Origin: Datnioides undecimradiatus
Lineage: Eukaryota > Chordata > Actinopteri > Lobotiformes > Datnioididae
Reading direction: 5' to 3'
NCBI GenBank assembly: GCA_008933995.1
Contig: WARS01000016.1
Span: 13,639,348 to 13,703,347, forward strand
Length of the DNA: 64,000 bases
Numbering within the stretch: position 1 is the stretch's first letter; the number at the start of each line of letters is the position of its first letter. The notes beneath the pieces were generated by a model. It saw nothing but the letters and a program-made list of their open reading frames with translations. It had not been told where the DNA came from and did not search any database. Made by a program: the position numbers and the translations under genes. Below, piece after piece: positions 49,283-62,296 of this stretch.

Positions 49283-52206
49283 TCTGTGACTGTACCAATC
49301 AATCAGCATCTACCTCTTATCCCTGTCTTTGGGTGTTTGAAGGTAAATACAACTTCCATAGACACAAAGGGTTTTTCAATTTGCATAGGCAGACACACCT
49401 CTGTCTCTCTTTCAAGGCCTTCTTTAAAATAAAAACAATTTCCTCAGTTGAATATAAGGGAATGATTGTACTACCACATGAAGAAAAGAAAAGTTACAAT
49501 TCATCTTTGGTATTATTAGCATAATGGTTTAAAGGGTGAAATATGCATCACATTTTAAGCAAGCAGCTACAGTTCAATCAAAGCCATATGATATTATCTG
49601 CAATAGCAGAAGTGCTGAACAAAATAAAGTGTTTGTTAAAAAATTCTTATATCAAACACATATTTTTTAGCCATAACATCAGGGATGTCAGCTACATGCA
49701 ACAAAACCAAACCAATCAGAACCTGTCCAAAGGTGGGGAGTATTGCCACATATATGTGCTGATCTCGAGTCAGTCTGACAGGATTTCTGTAAAAATAAAT
49801 TATATCCTCTAAAGCTGTAGCGAGGGGTTTTAACAGATAAATGAACTGTCAGTTACATGCCAGCCATTCCTGCAAAATGAGTTCACAAAATGCTAATTAA
49901 GACTATCAATGCCAAATAAATCTCTCTTATTTAACAGTATACAGGGTTTTTGATGTCTGCTGAGATGTTTCCTGGATAGCACACTAGAAATATATAAATG
50001 TTGCATCAACTAGCAATGATTGCCATGCCAGAGCTAGTTTCTAATTCAAAATATCTAACCCGTGGCAGTAGCCCAGATATGCAGCAAACCATGGACCGGG
50101 CAGCCCTGTTCACAACCACAATGTGGGATCAGAAAGGAAGAACTGATATGATTACATGACTTGAGAGCACTACCACACTGGGGGCCACCTTTATGAGTGG
50201 TTGAGATATATTTGTGAAGATTAAGAACTGCACACAGCATATGCGCTCGTGACTGCGCAAGTTGCACAAGATTAAAGACACTTCATTACCTTTATGGTCA
50301 GCTCACTGACTGACAAACCATCCAGAACTTCAGAACAGAGTGTGTTTCAGACATCTCGATAGGGAGTCTGTTGGAATTTCAAACAGCTGATAGTCTGCAG
50401 CAGTTATGGTTGACCCCCACTGCTACCTCATCACTATGGGCGCGAGATCCATTTGCTGTTGCTGCATCACTTGTCAAACTGTCAGTGCTTTTGGAATTGA
50501 AGCATAAGGCTCTTTTTTCATGTGAGTTTTCCCTTATCTAATTTCAAGGACTAAGGATAAACAGGGTTGAACTCTGCACAGACTGTTGAGCAAATTTGGG
50601 ATTTTGAGTGGTACAACAAGTGATTTCACTTGACTTGACTTCTGAACAGCCACCTTATCAGAAAATTTTTCAACTCATAGAACCAGTCAGCATTTTATCT
50701 ATTCAAATGTGTGTGTGTGTGTGTGTGTGTGCCTGAAAATCTACACTTTTGTGTTCATCTACAAGTTTTGTTTGTGGTTTATACAAAACATTGCAAAAAA
50801 TACATGTTTTCTTTAATTCTACCCGTGGATGGGTGTGATTAAGCAGAGCAGTTACACTAAACAGCCTAGAGATGGATACTGTTGTCTGGAAAAGTAATAT
50901 TGTATGAAATGTGGGAAGAGCACACCATTAGAATAAGGACTTTTTCACATTCTAATTGTTGAAATTACTTACAAAACAGAAACTATTATAAAAAAATCTT
51001 ATATGTTAGTCTGATATTAGACGTCTCACAGACTTTAATCAGTTGGCTTTGGCTCACTGCATCGACAGGATGTCCAGGATATAAATGTGTCTGTCAGAGG
51101 CGTTGTAAGGATTTTCACCTCTTCTTCACCACTCTGGGAGCTCTCATGGTGCCTCATCGGTCTGTTAGACTCCTCTTTTCCTCTGCTCTCCTTTCCTGTT
51201 TATAAAGAGGAGAGCTGATCAGCATATGCCATCCAGATCTATTGTAAATTTGATTTTTTTGTATCTGATGATCAAATCAAACAACTTTCTAGGCTTCTCC
51301 CATGTTCCATACTGATATTTCAGTGAGTGCAAACTGTGTGGGATTAAACACTGGTGTAAATTGGGAGCTTGACTGGTGTAGTGTCTTTATCATGATGATT
51401 TAATGTTGTGCCTTGGAAGTACTCATTTTTATAAATAGTGTGCTGTGTGACAAAAATGTTTGAGGTTTACTGAGCTAGACTAGCTAGCCAAAGAGCTGTC
51501 TCTTTCACCAACCTCGCCTGCGCTTCATTGCATTCATGTTTTTTCTATGGTGAATTAATTAGCAAGCCACCACCCAAATTGTTGGGTCTGAAATCTTGTT
51601 ATTCTGAAAAACCTTAATGATAATCAGTCTGACTGACAGATATAGAACCATGGGGTAATTACTGTTATTGTTGTACATCCGGTGTTATTCAAACTCTAGT
51701 CTCAACTAACAATTCATGAGCAACACTACTAAGACTTTATTGCCATCTAGCAGCTCCGTAGACTATTGTTAGGCAAACTGTGCTCACTAGAGCTAATGTT
51801 TGCATGCTAACCACACAACAGGGAGACTAAGACATTAGGATAGATTCTCTTGGAAATCTTGATCTTATAGCTATCCTTCAAATGGCTATTAGGGTATTTC
51901 AGTGAGGATCAAAATGGTGGATTGGGCAACAAGTCTACACATATTACCATCTATAGAGGTGTCATCACAGTATCTGAGACACATAGCCATTCATTGACAT
52001 AAACATAGAAACAGAATGTATAAAAGTAATTGTTGTCATGACCAATGAATCTCATAGAAAGTTAGAATGAAGTGATGTGAAAGTAACAGTTACAGACATA
52101 TTTAATGACCTGAGAGTGTTGGGGCAACTTGCAAAGTGTGTTGTACTCAATTGCTGACGTCCACGCCATCTCTGATAGCAGCGCACATTTGTGTGAGGGA
52201 GAGATT

Positions 52207-52210
<4 letters not shown>
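49283..52210. other. Gene-free stretch
   Basis: No exon recognised. A GT microsatellite lies inside at 50709..50731. Open frames are short and without splice context. Confidence 0.45.
50709..50731. repeat. (GT)n microsatellite
   Basis: About 11 GT repeats. Confidence 0.95.

Positions 52211-52262
<52 letters not shown>
52211..52262. repeat. (GT)26 microsatellite
   Basis: 26 uninterrupted GT units, the longest pure dinucleotide tract in the window and likely polymorphic in length. Confidence 0.97.
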
Positions 52263-52265
<3 letters not shown>

Positions 52266-52773
52266 CCTGTGTGTTCGTTTGGTCAGCTTGTTTTACCAAT
52301 TGACTTTTGGGACACTGAAAACACAACATAAAGTCTAACATCTGGGCAGCTGGCAAATACAACTGTCGTACTTTTTCTTACACATTTCTACTGGCAGTGG
52401 TGTCTTAAAAGGTTTAAAACAATTGATCGGGTAGAAGTTTCAACTATGTCTAAGCATTGAAAATGTATTCCCAGTTTCACAGCAGAACATTTAATATCAG
52501 GGCTGGATGTTGTTGGGTGGGAGGACGGCCAGATCAGTGAAATTCTGCTGTGATGCACCATGACAGTAAAGTAAAGATTATGAGGAATGCTGTTTTTCAC
52601 AAAGAGACCGTTATTTGTGAAAATCAAACTAGCTCATTCACTGATCTAGCTACTCTAGCCTTGACTAACATTTATTTAATGTAAGATGATGTTGTGTGTC
52701 AGTATTATCACAGTGTGAGTGTGGGATTTTGTTTTGTCCGTAACAACTTGAGTTTGTCAAGCACTTGAACTCA

Positions 52774-53219
52774 GGCCGAGACCGAGAAGCAGAAACCACA
52801 CTGCTGGGGAGCAGAAGCAGAGTTCTTTATTCTAGCAGAAGTTGGTACACAGGTAGTCAAGTCAAAAAATTCAGCAGAGGTACAAATCGGCAGGCAAAGG
52901 ACGGTCAAAAAACAGATCGGAATCAAAACTAGACACAAGGGAAAACCACACAGAGAGAAAATGCTGGCACACTTGTCACTAAGGACAAAGGCCAACAGGC
53001 ATTGAAGGACACAATATATACACTATGAGTGAGGGAGACAATGAGACACAGGTGCAACACATAAGGGCGGAGTCAGGTAATCACACAGGAGGGAAACACA
53101 GAAGGGACTGGAGCGGAGGATATGAAATGAGACAAGAGATGAGTAACAGAACAGGAAGCACAAGAAACACTAACATGAAACACTAGGGAAATGAAAACAC
53201 TTAACTTTGGGGCCGAGAC
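52774..53219. mobile_element. Interspersed repeat with 9-bp direct ends
   Basis: A roughly 428-bp insert-like segment (52783..53210) is bounded on both sides by the direct repeat GGCCGAGAC (52774..52782 and 53211..53219). Its GC content is higher than the flanks. It is made of phrases (AGCAGAGTTCTTTATTC, CAGGCAAAGGACGGTCAAA, CACAGGAGGGAAACACAG) that recall a widespread fish repeat with no coding capacity. The 9-bp repeats could be a target-site duplication, which would suggest a Mutator-like or similar transposase. I cannot confirm inverted termini. Confidence 0.45.
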
Positions 53220-53534
53220 GTGACAGAGTCATTGCAGGTTCCACAGATCTGAAGGAAAAGCTGATTCGAACATCACTGCGGCAAAACAGAATTTTGTTTT
53301 TAAATTAGACTTCAGGAGGTTTCTTGTATTTTAATATGTTTTACCTTTTATCTGGAAGCTGAAAGTATCCACCAAATATTAGTAGGCCTGTTGAGTAGGA
53401 ACAATGTGGTAGCCAATTCAAGAAGTACAGAGAACTAATTTCACCCTATACATTATACAGCCTTATCTGTTGCTGAAATAGTACTGGAATGACTCAGTGC
53501 TCTTTTTGCTGCTGTGTGGATAGGTAGCCTTTAG

Positions 53535-53700
53535 TCATGAACACTGTAGAACAGGATGAGGAGAAAAAGCAGCATTTCTTAAGAAAGAAGGCTACCCCCC
53601 TCCAGGAACGCATCTCCAACATCATCACCCCCATCGTCCCTCACAACAGCATCCATCCTCCTCACCTTTGTCATTTGATTAATCCTCTGGTACTCCCTGT
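53535..53700 (+). CDS. Candidate exon, unidentified
   Basis: A pyrimidine-containing tract ending in GTAGCCTTTAG precedes TCATGAACACTG, and the segment ends at GGTACTCCCT before a donor-like GTAAGAAA. The frame from the ATG at 53537 is open throughout (MNTVEQDEEKKQHF, then KKATPLQERISNIITPIVPH). The middle is markedly more GC- and C-rich than its neighbours, as coding DNA often is. I know no matching family; chance or a lncRNA exon remains possible. Confidence 0.2.
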
Positions 53701-53760
53701 AAGAAAAAAAGAGAGTGTGATGCAAATGAGGGGGTCATTTTTAATCACTTCTGGGATTTA

Positions 53761-55618
53761 AAGGAGGGGAATACTGCAAACATAACAAACGTGCATAATT
53801 TTGCAATTGTGCACACATGATGTATTCATGCAAAAAACAAAATGGGACAGCTGCTCATGAGGGATAAAGTGACTGGAGGAGGGACACAACAGTGCAAAGT
53901 TAAAAGCAACTTAAAAGCAAATGATCCACAAAAAAATCCACACACTCTTTTTGCATGACCACTATTTGTCTCCAGCATCTTAAGGCTTATCTCTATTCTT
54001 TCTGCTCACTGATCTCAACACAAACTAAACTAAAATGAACAACATCAGTCATAAACCACAAACTACCTGTTATGTGTGTCTCTGTTCGTACTTATAGAGA
54101 TGCTGTATCTTCCAGATATGGACCCTGACACTGTCCTCATTCTTTTAAGGCAGCTAAAGAGTGTAAAAAATAATTAAGATTTAGCTGGTTTAGAAGCTGC
54201 AGTCACCTCTGCCAAAAACAAAGCCAGAGTATACAGCTGCACAGTTGATAGCCCCCTAATTATATTTGACTTTTCTAAATCATATAAACACCTCTTTAAG
54301 CAGTGATGGAAAGTAAGTGAGTTAATGCTGCTAACAATACATTTTACATTGATTAAAGCAGCTATAATGAATATTTTTATTAGAACAAAGTGACGTGTTG
54401 AAAAAAGAATAAAATAATTATCTCTTAATCTTTGGCTTCCCATTAATGTACAATGCTGAACAGAACAGTCACACCAAATAACATTCATAAGTTGTTCTTC
54501 TGGTTATCTGTTTGTGATTTTACAAAAGTAAAATAATGTGACATCCCAATTATTTTGATAAATATATCTAAAGTAGATTGTGATTGTATTATGAAAGTTT
54601 TTATTTGTATTTTAGTAAAAGTAAAATATATACTCAACCATCCAACAGTGTTGACCGAAGGCTGTACTAGTAAATAATGACATTTTATTTATTGTATTGA
54701 AAAATAAAGCAATATACTATCATGTACAGAAGACAATTTGGGCAGAAACTGCTGTTTTACAGTGAAATGATTGTTACAGCCTTATGCAAACATGGAATAC
54801 ATTGCATGTGAGTTTAGTTGGATACCTTGGCATCTTATTCCCAAATCACTTCACCCCACAGGTCCAATGTCAGTGACAATAAGATTATGTATTCATTCTT
54901 TCTCTTTCACACACAGCCACACACAGTTCTTTCTTTGTGTATCCACAAATATGTACAGTTTTTATTTAATAAAATTGTAGAAAAATTGCATATAAAAACA
55001 TCTCCAACCCATAATTCACATAAATTGTGTTAACGCTCAACAACAGTGCTCAGTTTGGCAGAGTAAACATTGTGTTTATGTGGCCACAACTGGGTTGAGC
55101 CATGCAAAGAAAACCAGAAACCACCTCATGAATGTATAATGCAATAGAGCTCATGTCCCTATTTAAACTTTATGCCCTAATATAATAGCCTTGATCTCTC
55201 AAATAAATTGTTCTCGACTATTTTGTCCTCAGAGAATAACAATTCATCAGTGATTATTTGCTACATCTGAATGGCTGATTGCATTTTGACCTGGAATTTT
55301 TGTACAAGATGTAGATAGTACACAGAGCGCAAACATGCACTGAAAAGATAGAAATGTCCGGCTTTGCCAGCATCTATAATAATTTGCACATGTTCATTCA
55401 GAAATATTCATTATAGATAGAGAAGTTGACATTTGATGGTGGGTTTTACCATCATCTATTGAGAAAAGCCCACTTAGACTATTGATCATGCATTAAATCT
55501 AAAGTATGGATAACACTAAAGTGGCCATATGATTGTTTGCTTTTATTAAGTTTAATAGAAAGCCACAGTTGTTATCTCATCACTGTTAGTTCAGGGGAGC
55601 TTGGCTAAATAAACCTCC
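53761..55618. other. Gene-free stretch
   Basis: No recognisable exon or classifiable repeat; AT-rich. Confidence 0.45.
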
Positions 55619-55626
55619 AGCTACAG

Positions 55627-55906
55627 CAGTGGTTCTAAAACTTTTTCTAATGTGCCCCCATTTACAAGCCAAAAAGGTTTTAATCCATCATTAACATTAA
55701 TGGGGAAGGCAAGTAATACAAAAATGCCTAAAGCTGTATTTAAATAAATGTCTGCATGATAACATCAACACACTCTTGTTTACTTTCATGTCATGTCCTC
55801 TCAGTTTAGGTTCTTCCCGTATTTTTTCCCTGGTCAACCTCGCTGCCCCTGCAGTGACCCTATGCCCTCCCACAGAGGGCTTTAAACCTCAGTTTGAGAA
55901 GCACTG
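55627..55906. mobile_element. hAT-type MITE with target duplication
   Basis: A 280-bp non-coding element begins CAGTGGTTCTAAAACTTTTT and ends so that its reverse complement begins CAGTGCTTCTCAAACTGAGG: inverted termini of the hAT kind. The 8 bases on each side are AGCTACAG (55619..55626) and TGCTACAG (55907..55914), a 7/8 match and the right length for a hAT target-site duplication. No transposase is encoded. Confidence 0.85.
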
Positions 55907-56390
55907 TGCTACAGTGCGTTATTTTAATCATTTGATTATTGTGTGATTATAATCATTTCAGCCTTTTATGTAGAAGAAGTGAGTTCATTTATGAGGTTCA
56001 CTAAACTCACAGTAAAGCTGAATCACGGTTGCTGTCAAAACAAAGCTACCATCATTTTCTCTTCACATTTCAAGAAGAAAACAAAGTATTTTACTCTATT
56101 GTGCATTGGGGTTTGTGTTTTCATTTGGAGAAGAAAATGTTCCTTGCCAGTTTTCAACTTTTCAGGCACCCGCTCAAAGATTAAGTTTCATTAACAGCAC
56201 TTCAGAGTCAAAATTTGTGCGACACTAATGAATACAACATTCAGTTATTGCTTTGACACTTACTGAAAGTGCTCAAAAAAATAAACATTGTGTGTTTTCT
56301 TGAAAGGTCTGTGTGTGAATCAACTCACTCTATACATTGTTTCAGGAGCTGAATTGACACTTGCACAATGTTTTTATTCATTCATTACCA

Positions 56391-56411
56391 AAATAAATAA
56401 ATAAATAAATT
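56391..56411. repeat. (AAAT)n microsatellite
   Basis: Five AAAT units. Confidence 0.9.
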
Positions 56412-59400
56412 TATAATGTGCCATTAATTAAAGCTATGACTAATGCTGGCAATAAAATTACTTAATTACTTGTCAATGTGACCTTTTTGGTTTCGGACGT
56501 GATAAAAGTATAAAAATCAGGTACTTTCTGCTCTGCAAAGTCAAAGTGCACAACCTTTGAAGTATGATGCCATCTGCATGGAGACAAGTTTTGGGGATGC
56601 CTCAGGCACCTTTTTAAGAAGATTTTTTGGGCTGTGGGGTTTTGCACAAAGTGGGGGCTGAGTGAATTACGCTGGAGGGGAAGTCCAAACAAACATGTAC
56701 TAACTGAATTCAAAGTATGTTGTGTTATTTTTCCTTTCTGGCCACTCATTACACTTTGGGTGATTTAAGCCAATGAGCCTCCCTGAACTGGCTAGTAAAA
56801 AAAGACCTACAACCAGACCAGGAAAGCTGTGGCAGAGTTATTTAGTTCTAGTATCTATTGAAGACATATACTACACATACACAAAAATATGTCTGCACTG
56901 TGATAACCAACCCTCACGTCCGAAACAAAGAATTTCATGTCATTGTTGCAAAGTGCTCTATAATGTCATCAATAAGATGCTAAAGTTTGCATCCTTGGCA
57001 TGAACATGACAAAATGTTTACTTTAGTGTTACAAGCTTTATACATAGTGATGATCTGCAGATAAAACTGGCTAAACTCATTGCATCCTCACAGGTTTAAT
57101 TTGAATCAATCATTAACACTAGTTATTTGAATTAGTTTAGTTTCAACTGTGATACTGTTCAAACTTTGCATCTAACATCACTAATGTGAGTTGAGGTGAG
57201 GGATCATGAGGAGCTTTGAACAAAATATGGAACTTGAGTCAATGATATTTCTAAGACTAATAGAGGCTTTTGAACACAGCCAACAAAAACACGTCATATG
57301 CATATTCAAATGTGATTGCTGTCAATACTGCTGTTCTTAATTTGGGATGACTCATTGAAGGTCCAGTGTCAGTGTCAATCAAACCCCACATAACAACAGA
57401 ACTCACTTTTTCTTCCATTTGTGCAGTCATGAAAAAAAGGCTTACGGCTGCACAAAAGTGTATTGACTACAAGTATTCATTGTCCTTTGGAGGTATAGTT
57501 CAAATTCTTGAGATACTGGACAAATAGAGATAGTTTTCACATTACTAAGTCAAGAAAAATGTTTCAAATCCTACATAGTACAAAGCCGACAATACCAAGT
57601 TCTTTTCTCTATTAAAGCAGCTGAGGGACGTGATACTCAGCAGATGACGAACAGAAACCTGTGACACTTCACAGTTATGTAACGTTTTTTACGTTCTACA
57701 AGTTCAGGAACAAACCAGATCATTCGTGTGAATTCCTTATCACAATAAGTTGACCGACCACTTCCACACAGCTATGTCTCAGTGTGTTAGAGGAGTAACT
57801 GACTTTTTGTCTACTTAAAGTATTTTCTTCTGTGTAAGGCGCAAATTAAATCTCAGAATTGTGCACAAAGGGCCATACATGTGCAGCCTCTGAGAAGGCG
57901 TGCAAAGTCTGTGCAAATACAACATCTTAACATTGCTCTAGGGTTGCAAATGTATAAAATTTTCACAGAATTCACAGACAGTCTCAGAAAAATGATTTCA
58001 TGGTCAGATGCAATGACCCCCAAATGAATTAAAAACATAAAAGTTTTTGTGGTTTAACAAACCTTAAATATAATTCCACAAAATAATATGTTCTAGGGTT
58101 TTTTTTAAAAAACAAACATAGAAGAATTCAACAACATGGATAAGAAAATGTACATGTTATGATAAGTGTCAATTTTCATGTAATGCTGTGAAACCAGTAT
58201 ACTGCTGCAACCCTACACCCCTGCAGCATCCAGCTGCTCTGTTACTGTGCTGTAGTACAATGTGAATTTGAAGCAGATGTGTGACTAGTAAAATCTTTGA
58301 ACTTGTGTCTTTTTGTCTGGAGACATCTTTGTCAGAAAAAATGAATTCAATGCTCTGCTGTCTTCCTCTAGGTACAGTATGAATGTAAGTAATGTTTAGA
58401 GAGGCATGTTGCTTCCAGTGGCTCTGGCTGAGGCTGCACAGCGGCCAAAAGTATCAGAGAGTAATTGTACAGTGTTTTTCATACAAGTGAATGACTTACC
58501 ATTTAATTGGGAATCAAGTTCATATTAGAAAAAAAAGATAACAAGGTAAAAATTAAGCAAACATATCAAGTGGCACCGAAAAATTAATCAAATTCCCCCA
58601 TAGTATCCAAAATACATCTCTCACAGAGTATAAATTGAGCTCACAGACACCATCATAATTTATCATAATACTCTAAGCTGTGAAAAGACAAAGTGCACAG
58701 CAAAACCTTCATTATGCCGGATTCACAACAGAGGTGCTAAGTGCCAGGTTGTCACTGATTAGTTTAAAAAATGTAAATTAAAAGACACAAACGAGAAATT
58801 AAAGTGAAATACAATACTACTGCTACTACTCACCATGCTCTTTGTGTCATAATTAAATGATCATACTTGTAATGCATAATCATTTACATTTTTGTTCTGG
58901 ATAATTAAATGACTTTTTTCATTGTGACATAAATTCTTCATGCCACATTACAATCAAATCACAACAAATAAAACAAAAAGAAGAGGCGCAGCCATTTTCA
59001 TTTTAGTACCGTACCAGACTGTAGACCTAAAAATAATAATTTCCAAGTGCTAAGTAGTTTTTATGAGGGGATGAAAGGGAGCCATTTCTTATTTAAAAAA
59101 CAACACACACAAAAAAATAAAATGTGGAAACACACAAATAAATAATTGTCCAATCACAGACTGCAGCATGGGTTGATTGGTGGTGCGCAAGCTGATGGCA
59201 TCCACAACAAACAGACTTTCACATTAACACTGTTTCCTGCAGGCCATCTGACTAAAGGCAGTTTTATTGACAGGACATGTCTAATGACTGTCTAAAGTTT
59301 TAAGAGATGAAGTGAGATGCAAAGTGCACAAACAGACACCTACAGGGATCTGCTTGGCAGAATTCTTGGTGAGACTTGAGGTTAATTGGTGTTAATCAAT

Positions 59401-60638
59401 TTGTTAGCTTATGTTAGCTTATGGTGAACCAACATTGAATACATACATAAAAAGGAAGGGCATATAACAACATGTACTGTATTTCACTTTGGTTAAGTTT
59501 TTTAATTTGTTTCAGTTTAAGCATTTTAAATCTTTCATAGATTAGACTCATATTTGTGACTTTTTAAAAGAAATTAAAAGAAAAACTGCTCCTTAAAACG
59601 CTGACACACTCAGTCCCTTGCAACTGTGCATCGGTGTTTCGTGGTACATTTCTCCTTTTGATAACTGGCCATATTAGGCTGCAATATTTCTGGATCAGTG
59701 AAGCCTGATTGCAAAAACCAGTTTACATGAATTGCAGATTCTGGTGAAAATTGTACACCATCAAAGAACAAGGAGTAATGTCAAATGTAAAATAGCCTCT
59801 TTGAGCACACATTCAGCAGAATGTTGATAAAAAAAACACATGGAGGAAGGAAGAGCAATAGAGGAGCATGTGATGAAGCCTCATTCTGCATTCTGAGTCA
59901 CAAGAATAATCAGACTCTTGCTGTGCTAATTGTGGTCACCACCTTCATATTACCCACAGCTAAATACAACCTCATTAACCGTGTGACAGTTGACAAAGTT
60001 TTAGAAAACATGGGATACCCTAAGATAAGTGATTACGCCAAAACAGTGTAGGAAAAACAAACTTGGATTGGATTCAGCATGATTAATTGATATTATTTAA
60101 AAGGTGTACAACATTATCTAAGGCTAATGCATCAATAAGAAAATTTACAGCAGTCAAATTCATTTTCTAGATTCCTCTCTGCTATAGGGAGATTAGTCTG
60201 GCTCAGTCTGAAAGCCCTATTGGTCCCAGGGATTCATTGTTTTAGCCGAATAATGATTCAGTGACCCAGGTCAGTGAGTCTTCATAAGATCACTCCCAGC
60301 AAGTTTTTACAGTTAGAGATTGTGGTCTTGTAGGTTTAACTCAACAGAGTCTGAGTCACATGGGGACAAATCAAAGCCTCTTAATTACACCGCTTAATGT
60401 TTCAAGAGATCCTGTACTTTAAATAAACATTAAACAAGGGATTAAGATGAATAATTGATGTCAATCAGAAACTGCAGCCTCAAAGCACCAGTGTTAATCA
60501 AGTGGATACAATACATTCTTAAATGCGCACAATCAGTGTGTCTTGATTGTAAGCAGACAACCGTAAGAATTCAAAATCGAGTGAAGAAATTCAACACTCA
60601 CTCTACAGTAATAAGACACAAATGTGGATATTATGCTT

Positions 60639-60680
60639 GTATGTGTATGTGTATGTGTGTGCGTGTGTGTGTGTGGGTGT
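60639..60680. repeat. GT-rich microsatellite
   Basis: Imperfect TATGTG units followed by a GCGTGTGTGTGTGTG tract. Confidence 0.9.
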
Positions 60681-61045
60681 CCGAGTGAGAGATTTTGTAC
60701 TTCCAGTGCTAAACAAAATCATTGGTCTAAACTGCATATTCGTTGCTGAGGCACTTGTTTTAAGTTGTAAAAACAATAAAAATGGACTTCTCTGACATTT
60801 GATGGATAGGTCGCATTATTTCATTCTGCCAGTCATATCTAAGTATTAAAGGACCTCCATTCATTCCACGTCTCTCAACTCCATTATGCACACCACTTGA
60901 GCCAGTTCATTTTCTGCGAACAAAAAAGTGTACCTTGGTGAACTGAGCTCTATTGCTTTGATGCCAGAGACTGGACCTCACTCACTTTATAACAGATAAA
61001 AGGCTCGATGTGTATGTGTGCGTAGATGTGTTAAATATCTCTGTG

Positions 61046-62184
61046 TCAGAAGCTGGACTCGGGGACTGTCCTTTTGCGTCCCAGTGAGGTTGTGCTGTAA
61101 CGAGTCCTCTGCAGGGTCCCATGAGACGACTTGTCTGTTGTCAGGCTACGCAATGGGGCTGGGGCTGTGGACATCCCATTACGATGCAAAGATGCTGTCC
61201 TGCGCATGCTCTGTTCCGCTTTGGTGGGGATGTTGGAGGAGCTCTGGGAGCGTTTGATATCAGCTGTCGTTCGTCCCACCTTTCTGTTTGCTAGCTCGTC
61301 ACCAAGACGGCCTGAGCCATTAGACTTGTTTCCTTCTACCCCAGCTCCTCCTCCTGCTGTCCCATTAGACAGTGACAGCCTAGAGAGAGTCCTTCTGCTT
61401 CCCTCAGACTCACCCTCCTTGGACTTCCTCAAGTCCTTATCCTTCTTCAGGAAGTTACCTTTGAAGAAGGAGAGCAGTCCCTCATGGTTCTTGGGCACTT
61501 CTCCTTTCTTGGTCTTTGAGTTTCCTTCATATGTATCGTGGTATTCCTTATCAACCCTGTCCCCTTTTTGTCTTCTCAGAGTCCCATCCTGGAGGCTGGG
61601 AGTGCTGTAGCTGGGCTGAACTCTTGCACTAGAACTCTTTTTTGTCTCAGTATCCTGGGAACTTTTGGAGGAGCTCAGCTTCCTGGGATCTTTCCTTCTG
61701 GTGAGTGTGTTGCTGCTGGAGCTACTGCTGATATTCGTGGCACTCTCATCTCTTGTTTGGTTCCCCTTGCTGCGTCTTAAGCTGCCTGTCTTATCTGATG
61801 GCCTCCTCTGGCCCTCAGGGACCTGTGGAGACTCATCACCTACTTTACCTACACAACTCATACTCCCAACACTAGATGATATGATATTGGTTGTGGACCG
61901 ACCCTCAACAGCTTCCTTTGTGTTGCGTGGTTCACTCATCAGTGTTACTATTGGATCCTTTGTGCACCGGGGCCGCCGGCCGGACTCCAAGTACTGCACC
62001 AGCTCCACAGGGGCAGGATCTTCTATAGGAGGTGGTACTGGGTCAGGTTTCCGTCTGTCCTTTGAACCAAATGACCAGCGCAGAGGAAGCACTTTGCTCA
62101 AGGTGTCCTTGGTCTTGCTTGGAGCTCTCATGCTCACGCTGCGTCCCTGAAGACCCCTGATAAATGGCCTGCTCTCAAAACCCC
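61046..62184 (-). CDS. usp43: usp43, last coding exon
   Basis: Encodes the last 379 or so residues of ubiquitin-specific protease 43, a deubiquitinase. It is the long Ser/Lys/Arg-rich, probably disordered tail that follows the catalytic domain. The acceptor is TTTAATTGTTAG; the exon enters in phase 2, completing a Gly codon, and ends in TGA at 61046..61048. Identification rests on conserved islands shared with human USP43: the RPFIRGLQGRSVSM region at the start, LPLRWSFGSKDRRK, PVELVQYLESGRRPR, and the C-terminus SHGTLQRTRY then SLGRKRTVPESSF. The paralog USP31 shares the first block but differs at the C-terminus. A six-Ser run sits mid-exon. Arg-rich Ser sites such as GRSVSM could be kinase/14-3-3 sites, by inference from the mammalian protein. 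Confidence 0.9.
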
Positions 62185-62296
62185 CTAACAATTAAATAAA
62201 GAGAAAAATGCTTTAGCTTTTGCAATTGAATGCAAGACATCTACACAGAGTGAGTCACTAAACTAATTAGGACAAAACACAGTTTTGGCCCCTTAC
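62185..62296 (-). other. usp43: usp43 last intron
   Basis: A short (112 bp) GT-AG intron: donor GTAAGGG after GAAAGAG, acceptor TTTAATTGTTAG. The phase-1 junction restores EERG-GFES. Confidence 0.85.

Larger units (their letters stand above)
55915..61045. other. Gene-free stretch, usp43 3' side
   Basis: No exon recognised. The part closest to 61045 probably holds the usp43 3' UTR on the - strand; I found no clear AATAAA on that strand within about 600 bases, so its length is unknown. Short repeats at 56391..56411 and 60639..60680 are listed separately. Confidence 0.45.

Noticed and set aside
52129-52362. Frames across the GT tract
   Set aside because: Microsatellite translation.
61131-62150. 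+ strand frames of 159, 80 and 161 codons opposite usp43
   Set aside because: Antisense shadows of the Ser/Arg-rich usp43 exon; low-complexity composition mirrors the coding strand.
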